A program made the translations under genes and the position numbers. Below are positions 1-10,097 of a stretch of DNA of 64,000 nt, in pieces. The notes beneath the pieces were generated by a model. The model made no database searches, was not told where the DNA came from, and was given only the letters and a program-made list of their open reading frames with translations. Numbering within the stretch: position 1 is the first letter of the stretch; each line of letters begins with the position of its first letter. The DNA lies in NCBI GenBank assembly GCA_039696685.1, contig CP155566.1:2170001-2234000 (forward strand). Direction: 5' to 3'. This stretch comes from Vibrio sp. CDRSL-10 TSBA (lineage in GTDB: Bacteria > Pseudomonadota > Gammaproteobacteria > Enterobacterales > Vibrionaceae).

Positions 1-716
1 CTTAATGTCGCGCTTTGTCCGGCCGGAAACGCTTCTCGCAACCGTTCGAGTACGCCGTCCACATCCTTGAGCCCGAAGGCCACCAGCATGCCGGAGACCA
101 GATGCCCGGCGTAACCGCTGCTGGCCTGCAGCAGCGGGTCGTCGGCGGCCAGATACTGACGCTCAAGCAGCAAAGGCCGCCCCTGGTGATACACCGCAAA
201 GCGCTGCTCGATACTGCCGGAAACAAACGGCAGCTGACTTTTCGGCCGGCCCAGACAAAACACATCCATGCCGATAAAACGAGCGTCGCCAAGCAGGTTG
301 ACGGTGGTGTCCAGTTTGCCGTGCGCGCCGTCAAACACGATGGTTTCCATCGGCAGCCACTCACAGCAAGCCTGTTCCACCTCGATTTCGACCTGCTGCT
401 TTTGCACCACGCCCTGACTGTCAGCACGGTAAATTTTGCCCGCCGACGGCGTGGTCAGCAGCGCTTCACTGCCGGGCTGACAGCGGATCTGAATCGTCAG
501 ATCATCGCCGGATACCAGCCCGCCCGGCGGGTGCAGCAGGTAAACATGGCACAGCCCCTGCTCGGGATAAAACGGCCGCTGAACCCGCAGCGGACCACGA
601 AATTCCATATGGCGCAGCCGGGTCTGCTCGTCTGTCCGGTCAAAACCAAGGGCAAGATAGGCCGGCCAGTGCCGCTCGGCCTGGCGGGATAAATTGAGAA
701 AAGAGAGTTCGCCCAT
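1..716 (-). CDS. ureD: Urease accessory protein UreD, C-terminus beyond window
   Basis: UreD is a cytoplasmic chaperone that, with UreF and UreG, loads nickel into apo-urease. The minus-strand frame from the ATG at 716 reads through to the left edge with no stop, giving about 238 residues; the family is usually 270-300, so only the C-terminal part is missing. It opens MGELSFLNLSRQ and includes family-like stretches LLHPPGGLVSGDD and LLTTPSAGKIYR. It starts 4 bases after the urtE stop, so it is very probably cotranscribed with the urea transporter, with the urease structural genes expected to the left of the window. Open frames on the other strand here are antisense shadows. Confidence 0.88.
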   Translation of the reverse strand, partial: MGELSFLNLSRQAERHWPAYLALGFDRTDEQTRLRHMEFRGPLRVQRPFYPEQGLCHVYLLHPPGGLVSGDDLTIQIRCQPGSEALLTTPSAGKIYRADSQGVVQKQQVEIEVEQACCEWLPMETIVFDGAHGKLDTTVNLLGDARFIGMDVFCLGRPKSQLPFVSGSIEQRFAVYHQGRPLLLERQYLAADDPLLQASSGYAGHLVSGMLVAFGLKDVDGVLERLREAFPAGQSATL

Positions 717-720
717 CGCC

Positions 721-1416
721 CTACACCGTCAGGTATTGTTTGACCAGCTTGTCATCAAGCTCAGTCATTTCACCGCTGGCCACCTGACGGCCGCGATCGA
801 GAATACAGAACCGATCCGCCACTTTGCGCGCGAAGGGCAGTTTCTGTTCCACCAGCAACACGGTCAGACCGATTTCCTGATTGAGGCGGCGGATAATGTC
901 GCCGATTTCCGCCACCACATTGGGCTGAATGCCCTCGGTCGGCTCATCGAGGATCAGCAGACTGGGATTAATCACCAGCGCCCGGCCAATCGCCAGCTGC
1001 TGCTGCTGACCACCGGATAAATCGCCACCACGGCGGTGCAGCATCTCTTTGAGCACCGGAAACAGTTCATAGATAAATTCCGGCACCTGTTTGGCGCGGT
1101 CAGCGCGCACCGGCAGCCCGATACGCAGGTTCTCTTCCACCGTCAGCAGCGGAAATATCTGCCGTCCCTGCGGCACATAGCCAATCCCGAGCGGCGCACG
1201 CTTTTCCGCCGCCAGCGGCACAATGTTCTGACCGAGATATTCAATCTGACCGCTCTTAACCGGCAATAGCCCCATGATGCTCTGCAGCAAGGTGGTTTTA
1301 CCGACTCCGTTACGCCCCATCAGGCATGTGCACTGCCCTTCCGCCACATCAAGGTCGAGATCCCACAGCGTGTGGCTCTGGCCGTAAAACTGGTTGAGTC
1401 CTTTAACCTGTAACAT
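721..1416 (-). CDS. urtE: Urea ABC transporter ATP-binding protein UrtE
   Basis: One of two ATPases of the UrtABCDE high-affinity urea importer, a branched-chain amino acid (LivF-like) type transporter; it acts on the cytoplasmic face with UrtD. The 231 residues show Walker A GRNGVGKT (about residue 35), Q-loop GYVPQGRQIFP, signature LSGGQQQQ, Walker B LLILDEP and the H-loop position replaced by Q in LLVEQKL, as is common in LivF/UrtE proteins. Start ATG at 1416 follows the urtD stop by two bases. The frame is intact. Last transporter gene before ureD. Confidence 0.95.
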   Translation of the reverse strand: MLQVKGLNQFYGQSHTLWDLDLDVAEGQCTCLMGRNGVGKTTLLQSIMGLLPVKSGQIEYLGQNIVPLAAEKRAPLGIGYVPQGRQIFPLLTVEENLRIGLPVRADRAKQVPEFIYELFPVLKEMLHRRGGDLSGGQQQQLAIGRALVINPSLLILDEPTEGIQPNVVAEIGDIIRRLNQEIGLTVLLVEQKLPFARKVADRFCILDRGRQVASGEMTELDDKLVKQYLTV

Positions 1417-1418
1417 CC

Positions 1419-2250
1419 TTATTCTCCCAAATAGACTTCAACCACCTGCGGGTTGGCCTGAACTTGCTCCATGCTGCCTTCCGCCAGCACGCTGCCCTGA
1501 TGCAACACGGTCACTTGCCGTGCCAGTGAACGGACAAAATCCATATCATGTTCCACAAGAATCACCGTACGTTTCTCCTGCCAGTGAGGTCAGCAGTTCG
1601 CCGGTTTTATCCATCTCCTGATGCGTCATGCCTGCCACCGGTTCATCCACCAGCAGCAGCTTGGGGTTTTGCATCAGCAACATGCCGATCTCCAGCCATT
1701 GTTTCTGTCCGTGCGACAAAGCGCCCGCCAGTTGAAAACGTTGCTCAGTCAGACCAATCTGGCCCAGCACGTGATCGATAAAATCAATCTGGCTGCTGCT
1801 CAGACGCGCGGTCAGGGTCGACCACACGGTTTTGTCGCCCGCCATCGCCAGTTCCAGGTTGTGGAACACGCTCTGGAACTCAAACACCGTCGGTTTCTGA
1901 AACTTACGTCCGATGCCGGCCTGGGCGATTTCCGGCTCACTCATGGTCAGCAGATTGATGTTCTGGCCGAACCAGGCGCTGCCGCAATCCGGGCGTGTTT
2001 TTCCGGTGATGATGTCCATCATGGTGGTTTTGCCCGCCCCGTTAGGGCCGATGATGCAGCGCAGTTCACCCTGTTTGATGTACAGATTGAGGTCATTGAT
2101 TGCTTTAAAACCATCAAAGCTGACGCTGATGCCTTCCAGATAGAGCAGTACCCCTTTATCTACATTGAGCATCGGGTTAACGCTCGGCAGCATAAAATCG
2201 TAGACGTGCTCGCGGTCGGTCAGTTGTCGGGCTAAATTGAGTACACTCAT
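1419..2250 (-). CDS. urtD: Urea ABC transporter ATP-binding protein UrtD (frame broken by 1 base)
   Basis: Second ATPase of the urea importer (LivG-like). Start ATG at 2250 overlaps the urtC stop by 4 bases (ATGA). Walker A GPNGAGKTT, signature LSHGQKQWLEIG and Walker B LLLVDEP are visible. As written the frame runs off at LAGETYGDSCGT and stops near 1546. Removing one A from GAAAC (minus strand; GTTTC at 1571-1575 on plus) restores LAGERTVILVEHDMDF, including the H-loop, and the frame continues to TAA at 1419-1421, giving 276 residues. That stop fits the urtE start exactly, so the gene is judged intact and the break an artefact of the GAAC pattern described in the findings. Confidence 0.9.
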
Positions 2251-3329
2251 GCCTGTTTCTCCTTCAGATTGATCAGCCCGACCACGCCACGTGGCAGAAA
2301 CAGCGTCACCAGCACAAACATCGCGCCGAGACTGAACAGCCACACTTCCGGCAGCACCGCGGTGAAATAGGTTTTGGCGTAGTTAACCGCCAGCGCACCG
2401 ACCACGGCGCCATACAGCGTGGCGCGGCCACCCAGTGCAACCCAGACCACCAGCTCAATTGAGTTCAGCGGCGAGAATTCTGACGGATTGATAATGCCGA
2501 CCTGCGGCACGTACAGCGCACCGGCAATCCCGGCCAGCATGGCGGAGAAACAGAAGATCGCCAGCTTGAAATATTCCACTTTATAGCCGGTAAAACGGGT
2601 GCGTGATTCAGCATCCCGTACCGCCATCGCCACCCGGCCAAGACGGCTGACCACGATCATCCGACACGCCAGATAACCCAGTCCGAGCGCAATACCGGAA
2701 GCGACAAACAAGCCAACCCGGGTTGCATCCGACTGCAGGTCAAAACCGAGGATATCTTTAAAATCGGTCAGTCCGTTGTTGCCGCCAAATCCCATTTCAT
2801 TGCGGAAAAACGCCAGCATCAGCGCATAGGTCAGCGCCTGAGTAATAATCGACAGGTATACCCCGGTGACCCGGGAGCGGAATGCCAGCCAGCCGAACAC
2901 AAACGCCAGTGCGCCCGGCACCAGCACAATCATCAGCGCGGCAAACCAGAACTGGTCAAAACCGTGCCAGAACCATGGCAGCTCCTGCCAGTTGAGGAAC
3001 ACCATAAAATCCGGCAGTTCCGGGTTGCCGTATACGCCGCGGTCACCAATCTGACGCATCAGATACATGCCCATCGCATAGCCGCCGAGAGCAAAAAAAG
3101 CGGCATGACCAAGGCTGAGAATACCGAGATAGCCCCACACCAGATCAACCGCGACCGCCAGCAGAGCATAAGTCAGATACTTGCCCATCAGGGTCAGGGT
3201 GTAGGTTGAAACATGCAGCGCACTGTCCGCGCCGGTGGCCAGATTGAGCAGCGGAATCAGTGCCACCGCCACCACCAGCACCAGAAGAAATGTCTGGGTT
3301 GAACGGTCAAACAATTTGGGTTGTAACAT
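2247..3329 (-). CDS. urtC: Urea ABC transporter permease UrtC
   Basis: Inner-membrane permease (LivM-like) of the urea importer, partner of UrtB. 360 residues with about ten hydrophobic segments. Characteristic stretches are VWGYLGILSLGHAAFFALGG near residue 65, FRSRVTGVYLSIITQALTYA in the middle and NPSEFSPLNSIELVVWVALGG near residue 280. The ATG at 3329 lies 4 bases beyond the urtB stop, and the gene ends overlapping the urtD start. Frame intact. Confidence 0.95.
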   Translation of the reverse strand: MLQPKLFDRSTQTFLLVLVVAVALIPLLNLATGADSALHVSTYTLTLMGKYLTYALLAVAVDLVWGYLGILSLGHAAFFALGGYAMGMYLMRQIGDRGVYGNPELPDFMVFLNWQELPWFWHGFDQFWFAALMIVLVPGALAFVFGWLAFRSRVTGVYLSIITQALTYALMLAFFRNEMGFGGNNGLTDFKDILGFDLQSDATRVGLFVASGIALGLGYLACRMIVVSRLGRVAMAVRDAESRTRFTGYKVEYFKLAIFCFSAMLAGIAGALYVPQVGIINPSEFSPLNSIELVVWVALGGRATLYGAVVGALAVNYAKTYFTAVLPEVWLFSLGAMFVLVTLFLPRGVVGLINLKEKQA

Positions 3330-3332
3330 CCT

Positions 3333-4965
3333 TTAACCCTCCGCCGAGCGCCCTTTCTGAGGAAACAATCCCCGGGGCTTTTTCTGAATAAAGAGAATGA
3401 TGAACACCAGAACCAGGATCTTAGCCAGCACAGCACCAGCCCAGGGCTCGAGCACCTTGTTGACGATACCGAGCGACATGCCGGCCACCAGCGTGCCCCA
3501 CAGGTTGCCGACCCCGCCAAACACCACCACCATGAATGAATCGATAATGTACGACTGACCGAGGTTCGGCCCAACGTTAGTCAACTGGCTCAGCGCAACG
3601 CCGGCAATACCGGCAATGCCGGAACCAAGGCCGAAGGTCATGGCATCCACCCAGTCGGAGCGAACCCCCATGGCGCGCGCCATACTGCGGTTTTGCGAAA
3701 CGGCCCTGACTTCAATCCCGAGCCGGGTATAGCGCAGCGCCATAAACAGCAGTGCAAATACCGCCAGGCAAAAGCCGATAATATAAAGCCGGTTTAACGT
3801 CAGGCTGAGCAGCGGATTGATTTCAATCACACCCTGCATCCATTCCGGGGTCGCAACCGAACGGTTGAGCGGTGAGAAAATGGTGCGTACGGTCTGCTGC
3901 AGGATCAAACTGATGCCGAATGTGGCAAGCAGCGTTTCCAGCGGGCGACCGTACAAGAAGCGAATCACGCTGCGTTCAATCAAAATACCCGCTGTACCGG
4001 CAACCAAAAACGCCAAAGGTATGGAAACAACCAGAGACCAGCCGATGTGATCCGGCATCAGTATCTGCACCACATACGTGGTGTAAGCGCCGAGCATCAT
4101 CAGTTCGCCGTGCGCCATGTTGATGACGCCCATCACTCCAAATGTAATGGCCAGACCAATCGCGGACAGCACCAGCACCGAGCCAAGACTGAGACCAAAG
4201 AAACAGCGTCTCCGACATTTCCGCCAACGAAGCGCGCTGGGCAATCATACCGAGCGCCTTGTTGGCTTCACTGAGCAAGGCATCAGAATGCGATCCGACC
4301 ACAAAGGCATTGAGCGCGATACGCGCTTCCGGTTGGTAACTGTCACCCAGCGTGCGGATTGCCGTACTTTGTCGCGCACCGTCAGTGCTGTTTTTCACAT
4401 CGTAGATAGCCAGAGCAACGCGCAGCAGATCCTGAATTGCCTCGTCACCTTCCACCGTCAAACGCGTCTGCAGGCGCTGATACATCTCTGCGTCTAAGGT
4501 GCCGAGCAGCTGTTTGAGTGCGTCAGCGCGTACATCCGGGTCACGATGGCTGAGATTGAGCGAGGCCAGTTCAGAGCGCAGCAGGCCGCGCAACTGGTTA
4601 TTGATCGCGATTTTTCGGATTGAGCGCGAGCTGACCGTTTCAGCCTGCGCTTGTTGCGGCGCAAACAGCGCCACAATTTCTGATTTACTGCCCTGCTTAT
4701 CACGTACCGTCACCAGAGCATCGGTTTTTTTCTGCACATACAAATCGCCGTTGAGCAGCAAATTAAGAACCTGGCTGGCACGCTCATCGCCACTTTGGGC
4801 AATCAGTCCGACACCGCTTTCCACCTGCTCGAAGGTATTTTGTGCCAGCGCGTCGAGACCTTGCTGAAAAGTAGCCGACTCAGCGGCATAAATCCGGGTC
4901 GTCATTAACAGACCAACCAGAATAAAAATCATCGACATCAAGCGAGATTTTTTAATGCTTAACAT
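3333..4965 (-). CDS. urtB: Urea ABC transporter permease UrtB with periplasmic N-domain (frame broken by 1 base)
   Basis: LivH-like permease of the urea importer. It has the long proteobacterial form: signal peptide (MLSIKKSRL to IYAA), about 220 residues of helical HEAT-like extracytoplasmic sequence, then the permease (LSLGSVLVLSAIGLAITFGV, GVINMAHGELMMLGAY). As written the N-part ends out of frame after MSETLFLWSQS. Taking one A out of GAAAC at 4200-4204 gives MSETLFFGLSLGS and a single 543-residue protein, normal for this form. The start codon has only a weak Shine-Dalgarno. A strong hairpin separates it from urtA. Confidence 0.9.
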
Positions 4966-5035
4966 AGGGGTTCATCCATGAAGCGCAAATTTGGGGCTTT
5001 AGCGTCAATGGTTAAAGCCCGTCACTTATTGCAGC

Positions 5036-5062
5036 AATCCGTGGCATTCATCGCCACGGATT
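5036..5062 (-). other. Intercistronic hairpin between urtA and urtB
   Basis: A perfect 10-bp inverted repeat (AATCCGTGGC / GCCACGGATT, loop 7) sits just after the urtA stop and 70 bases before urtB. No T-run follows on the minus strand, so it is not a standard terminator. Such hairpins downstream of binding-protein genes commonly protect the upstream message and raise binding protein over membrane subunits; that role is inferred. Confidence 0.6.
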
Positions 5063-5074
5063 GCCCGCCCGGGA

Positions 5075-6352
5075 TCAGAAGTTCTGACCCGAGCACTTAC
5101 CGGTTTTGACGTTGTAGTTGCCGCACGACAGCGGCTGACGCCAGTCCGAGATCAAATCTTTAGAGCCTGGCAGGTAATCAGACCAGGCATCGCCGGCCAC
5201 CAGCCCGGACGTTTTCCATACCGTCTGGAACTGACCGTCATCCTGGATCTCGCCAATCAGAACCGGCTTGGTGATGTGGTGATTCGGCATCATCGCTGAG
5301 TAACCACCGGACAGGTTCGGCACAGTGATACCAATCATGGCGTCCCCGACCGCAGAAGGATCCGTGGTGCCAGCTTTTTTCACCGCTTCGACCCACATTT
5401 TGAACCCGATATAGTGCGCTTCCATCGGGTCATTGGTGACTCGTTCATCGTCTTTAACAAACTTATGCCACTCTTCGATAAACTCGTCGTTGGTGTCGGA
5501 CTCAACACTCATGAAGTAGTTCCACGCAGCCAAGTGACCGACCAGAGGCTTGGTATCCATACCGGACAGCTCTTCTTCACCGACTGAGAAGGCCACCACA
5601 GGAATGTCTTCCGCTTTTACGCCCTGGTTCGCCAGCTCTTTATAGAACGGAACGTTCGCATCGCCATTGATGGTCGATACCACAGCAGTTTTCTTACCAG
5701 CCGCACCAAATTTCTTGATATCCGAGACGATGGACTGCCAGTCAGAATGACCGAACGGGGTGTAGTTGATCATGATGTCCGCTTGCGCGACACCTTTCGA
5801 TTTCAGGTAAGCTTCGAGGATTTTGTTGGTGGTGCGCGGATACACGTAGTCAGTCCCCGCCAGCACCCAGCGCTGCACACCCTGATCCATCAGGTAATCC
5901 ACCGCAGGAATCGCCTGCTGGTTTGGCGCGGCGCCGGTATAGAAGACGTTTTTCGAAGACTCTTCACCCTCATACTGAACCGGATAAAACAGCAGACTGT
6001 TAAGTTCTTCAAACACCGGCAGAACAGATTTACGTGATACCGAAGTCCAGCAACCAAACACCGCAGAAACTTTATCTTTCGATATCAGTTCGCGCGCCTT
6101 TTCGGCAAACAGCGGCCAGTTAGACGCCGGGTCGACGACCACAGGCTCCAGCTTTTTACCCAACAAGCCGCCCTGTTTATTCTGTTCATCAATCAGCATC
6201 AGCATAGTGTCTTTCAAAGTGGTTTCGCTGATTGCCATGGTGCCGGAGAGCGAGTGCAGAATACCGACTTTAATCGTCTCTTCCGCTAACGCCTGCATAC
6301 TGGTCAACAATGAAGCAGCCAGTACAGCACTGGCGAGAACTTTCCTTTTCAT
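5075..6352 (-). CDS. urtA: Urea ABC transporter substrate-binding protein UrtA
   Basis: Periplasmic urea receptor of UrtABCDE. 425 residues with a clear signal peptide (MKRKVLASAVLAASLL to ALA) followed by ETIKVGILHSLSGTMAISE, the usual family opening. Other family stretches are FGCWTSVSRKSVLPVFEE, LFYPVQYEGEESS and AWNYFMSVES. It ends CSGQNF. Start ATG at 6352 has AGGAAA upstream. It is first in the operon and faces the divergent sensor kinase across 372 bases. Intact GAAC/GTTC motifs lie inside it (for example 5228-5231 and 5645-5657), so not every such site in the window is altered. Confidence 0.96.
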   Translation of the reverse strand: MKRKVLASAVLAASLLTSMQALAEETIKVGILHSLSGTMAISETTLKDTMLMLIDEQNKQGGLLGKKLEPVVVDPASNWPLFAEKARELISKDKVSAVFGCWTSVSRKSVLPVFEELNSLLFYPVQYEGEESSKNVFYTGAAPNQQAIPAVDYLMDQGVQRWVLAGTDYVYPRTTNKILEAYLKSKGVAQADIMINYTPFGHSDWQSIVSDIKKFGAAGKKTAVVSTINGDANVPFYKELANQGVKAEDIPVVAFSVGEEELSGMDTKPLVGHLAAWNYFMSVESDTNDEFIEEWHKFVKDDERVTNDPMEAHYIGFKMWVEAVKKAGTTDPSAVGDAMIGITVPNLSGGYSAMMPNHHITKPVLIGEIQDDGQFQTVWKTSGLVAGDAWSDYLPGSKDLISDWRQPLSCGNYNVKTGKCSGQNF

Positions 6353-6724
6353 GTTTCGTTTCCTTTGCGTCCGTTTCAGTTTTGGTCATCACGCTCCGGT
6401 TACGACTTCCTGACATCAACCGAGCGACTGTGCACAGTATTGATGAATCACGTTTTTATGAATATGCGCAGTTCGTGCATCACACCTACGTCAAATGACG
6501 CATAGCGGCAATCCGCTTTCACGGTATACTGTGCGCTTGCATCCGGGCGCGCGGTTTATGTGTTGTGATTGCCTTAAGCAGTGATGATTTTTAGTCGATC
6601 ATGCTTTCAGGCTTGCCAGACATTGATAAAACGCTGGCTGATTCACTGATTTCGCCGGCCCGGTGCCATCAACCGGCTCAGGAAGAGCAGGAAGCAGACA
6701 ATACGGAATAGCAAGTCAGGTCGC
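6353..6724. promoter_or_regulatory. Divergent control region urtA / sensor kinase
   Basis: The 372-base region separates the minus-strand urea operon from the plus-strand sensor kinase and must hold both promoters. Two adjacent perfect dyads stand out: CGTCA-AA-TGACG at 6489-6500 and AGCGG-CAAT-CCGCT at 6504-6517. A TATACT hexamer (6525-6530) lies 7 bases further on, on the plus strand. They are plausible operators for the neighbouring LuxR-type regulator, but this is positional inference. I found no convincing -24/-12 sigma-54 promoter by eye. Confidence 0.4.
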
Positions 6725-9700
6725 ATGCAAAAAGTCCTCAGGGCAAGGCGTCAATACAACAAACTGGTTGCCAACGAGATGTTGGAAGATTTCGCGCTGC
6801 GTTTTACCGCCAAACGGGCGCGTAAATGGTCGGCAGGCTGGATTGCCAATACCGCGCTCGGCATAGTGTCGTTTCTGGTGCTGGAAGCACTGGGCGGCGC
6901 GATCACGCTCAACTATGGCGTGGTCAACTCACTGTGGGCCATCGGCGCCGTCGCCCTGCTGGTTATCCTGACAGGTATTCCGATCTGTTATTACGCCGCC
7001 CGCTATGGTGTCGATATTGATCTGCTCAGTCGCGGGGCTAGCTTCGGCTACCTCGGCTCCACCATCGCCTCGCTGATTTATGCCTCGTTTACTTTCATCT
7101 TCTTCGCGCTGGAAGCCGCCATCATGTCAATGGCGCTGGAACTGCTGTTCGGCATTCCGCTCTACATCGGCTATATCGTCAGCGCCGTCATCGTCATTCC
7201 TCTGGTCATCCTCGGCATCACGCACATTGGCCGCTTCCAGATGTGGTCGCAGCCATTGTGGTTGCTGATGCAGGTGGTGCCGCTGTTTTATGTCTTCACC
7301 CACCCTGACGCCGATATCGGCCGCTGGCTCTCTTTTGCCGGAGTCGATGGCAATGGTGGTGGATTCGACTGGCTGCTGTTTGGCGCCGCATCAGCCGTAC
7401 TGCTGTCGGTCGTTGCCCAGATCGGTGAACAGGTCGATTTTCTGCGCTTTTTGCCCCCGCAGGAGCAGTGCGGCAAAGGTAAGTGGTGGCTGGCAATGCT
7501 GCTCGGCGGACCGGGCTGGATGCTGTTCGGGGCAGCTAAGCTGGTACTGGGGAGTTTTCTCGCCTGGCTGGCGCTGTCAGCCGGTACACCGGCGGATTTA
7601 GCCGGCGATCCGGCGCACATGTATCAGACAGTTTTTTCCTATGTGACTGACAATCCCAAGCTGGCGCTGCTGACCGCGGGTATTTTCGTGGTCATCTCCC
7701 AGCTGAAAATCAATGTTGCTAATGCTTATGCCGGCTCTCTGGCCTGGTCGAATTTTTTCTCGCGTCTGACTCACAGTCATCCGGGCCGGGTGGTTTGGAT
7801 GGTGTTTAACGTCATGTTTGCCCTGCTGCTGATGGAGCTCGGTGTGTATCAGATGCTGGAAAAAACCCTGCAAATCTATTCGGTATTAGTGCTGGCCTGG
7901 ATTGGCAGTATCGTCGCCGATCTGGTGATCAACAAACCGCTGGGGCTGAGCCCGAAAATGATCGAGTTCAAACGCGCCAAACTGTACGACATCAACCCGG
8001 TCGGTGTCGGTTCGATGTTAATCGCGTCCGTGGTCGGCATCGGCGCCCATCTCGATCTGTGTAATGACGTCATCAAGGCGTTCGCCTCTTACATCGCCTT
8101 CGGCCTGCCGTTTCTGACCGCACCACTGATCGCCCTGCTGACCCGCAGCCGCTATTATCTCGCTCCGCCGCCTGCCTCGCTGCGGCCGATTTCTGTCGGC
8201 GAACATCGCTGCGTGGTATGCGAGTACTCATTTGAACATGAAGACATCGCATTTTGCCCTGCCTATCAGGGCCCCATATGCTCGCTGTGCTGTTCACTGG
8301 ATGTCCGCTGTCACGATGCCTGCCGGCCGAAAGCAACGTTTCTCGGCGCAAGTTTCCGGCGCTCTGGCCAAAGTGCTCCCGCGCGCCTGGCTCAACGATC
8401 AGGCCTCATCACTGGGGCAGTTTCTGCTGGTGGTATTTATTATGACCAGCGTCATTGGCGCCATCCTGTTACTGGCCTATACCCAGGTACCGCTGCTGGA
8501 GCAAACCCAAATGAATACCATCGCCAACGGGCTGATTAAAGCGTTTGTCCTGCTGCTGATCCCGCTTGGCGTGATCAGTTGGCTGCTGGTACTGGCGCGT
8601 AAAGGCAGCCACAGCGCGATTTCAGAGCTGCAGGATCACGCTGACTTGCTGCTGCGTGAAATCCGCGCCCACGAAAACACCTCGCGTGAACTGGAGAAAG
8701 CCCGCCGGGTGGCAGAGCACGCTAACCAGGCCAAAAGTCGTTATCTGGCTGGTCTGAGCCACGAACTGCGCACCCCGCTCAATGTGGTACTGGGCTACGC
8801 CCAACTGCTGAGCAACGACCAGGAGCTCGACACTAAAAAGCGCGGCTATGCCGAAATCCTGAAACGTAACGGGAAACACCTGGCCGATTTACTCGAAGGA
8901 TTGCTGGAAATATCTAAGATCGAAGCTGGCCGGCTCGAACTGCACCGTGACGCGTTCAGCCTGCGTATGATGCTGAGCCAGATTAAAGAGATATTTGATT
9001 TGCAGGCGTCACGTAAAGGACTCAAGTTTGAATTCATTATGTCGCAGTACCTGCCGGAGTTTATCGTTGCCGACAAGCAACGCCTGCGCCAAATCCTGAT
9101 TAATCTGCTCAACAATGCGATTAAATACACCGCCAGCGGCACGGTCACATTTAAGGTGATGTATCGCAATCAGGTGGCGCGTTTCATTGTCGAAGACACC
9201 GGTATCGGCATTTCAGCCGCCGATCAGGCGCTGATTTTTAAACCCTTTGAACGCATTCACACCCCTCATACCATGGATATCAGCGGCACGGGGCTTGGCC
9301 TGACCATTTCTAATGCACTGGCCGAACTGATGGGCGGTGAGATTACCTGCCATAGTGACGTCGATAAAGGCAGCACCTTTACCCTACGCCTGATGCTATC
9401 CAGCGTCGCTAACCCTGATCTGGAGCCGGAAATTTACGATCAGCGCATCTGCGGCTATCACGGCCCCACCCGCACGATTCTGGTGGTGGATGACATTGAT
9501 GACCAGCGCCAGTTAATCGCCAATCTGTTAACACCGCTTGGATTTAACGTCCTGCAGGCCAACGGCGCTCAGGCGGCACTGGCTCTGGCCAAAAGTGAGT
9601 CGGTGGATCTGTTTATGCTCGACATCTTTATGCCCAACATTGATGGCTGGCAACTGGCTGGTCATCTGCGCCAAAGTGGTTATAAACAGCCGATCCTAAT

Positions 9701-10097
9701 GCTGTCAGCCAACATTCGTGAACTGGAGCGACACCAGAAAAACCATCATCATAATGACTATCTGACCAAGCCGGTGTCGATGGCGCAACTGCTGGGTAAG
9801 CTGAGCCAGTGGCTGGATATCGACTGGCAGGTCGATTCACAAACGGCACAGTCATCAGACGTGTCCGCTCCCGATAGCATGCGTTTACCATCGGTAAAAG
9901 CGATGAAAAAACTGAAAAACTATGCCGAAATCGGCTTTATGAGTGCATTTGGTGAAAAGCTGGAAGAGATAAAACAGCAACAAAGCGCCGGGGAAAGTTT
10001 TATCAGACGAATGGAAGAACAGATGCAGCAATGCAATTTTGCCGAAATCAGTCAGCAACTTGAAGAGTGGATCAATGAGTACCATCATGCCGAATAA
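6725..10097 (+). CDS. NCS1-permease-like / hybrid sensor histidine kinase fusion (frame broken by 1 base)
   Basis: One 1,123-residue protein after removal of one T from GTTTC at 8338-8342. Residues 1-480 resemble NCS1 purine/cytosine permeases (about 12 hydrophobic helices). Residues 496-533 hold eight cysteines (CVVC, AFC, CSLCC, RC, AC) that could bind a metal. Two more helices lie at about 560-625. A kinase follows: H-box SHELRTPLN (His near 678), N-box NLLNNAIKYT, EDTGIGIS and GTGLGL. The receiver ILVVDDIDDQ has its Asp near 965 in FMLDIFMPN, followed by a helical tail. The plan parallels CbrA/CrbS, where an SLC5 transporter domain is fused to a kinase. Divergence from urtABCDE suggests it senses urea or a related nitrogen compound. 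It is not proven that the transporter part still transports. Confidence 0.88.

Noticed and set aside
2..692. Long open frames on both strands at the left edge (one minus, one plus)
   Set aside because: Both overlap the UreD frame, which has clear family sequence; they are GC-driven shadows.
6725..10097. Separate permease gene and separate histidine kinase gene
   Set aside because: Removing one T at 8338-8342 fuses the two frames without a gap, and the kinase part alone has no start or ribosome site near the junction.
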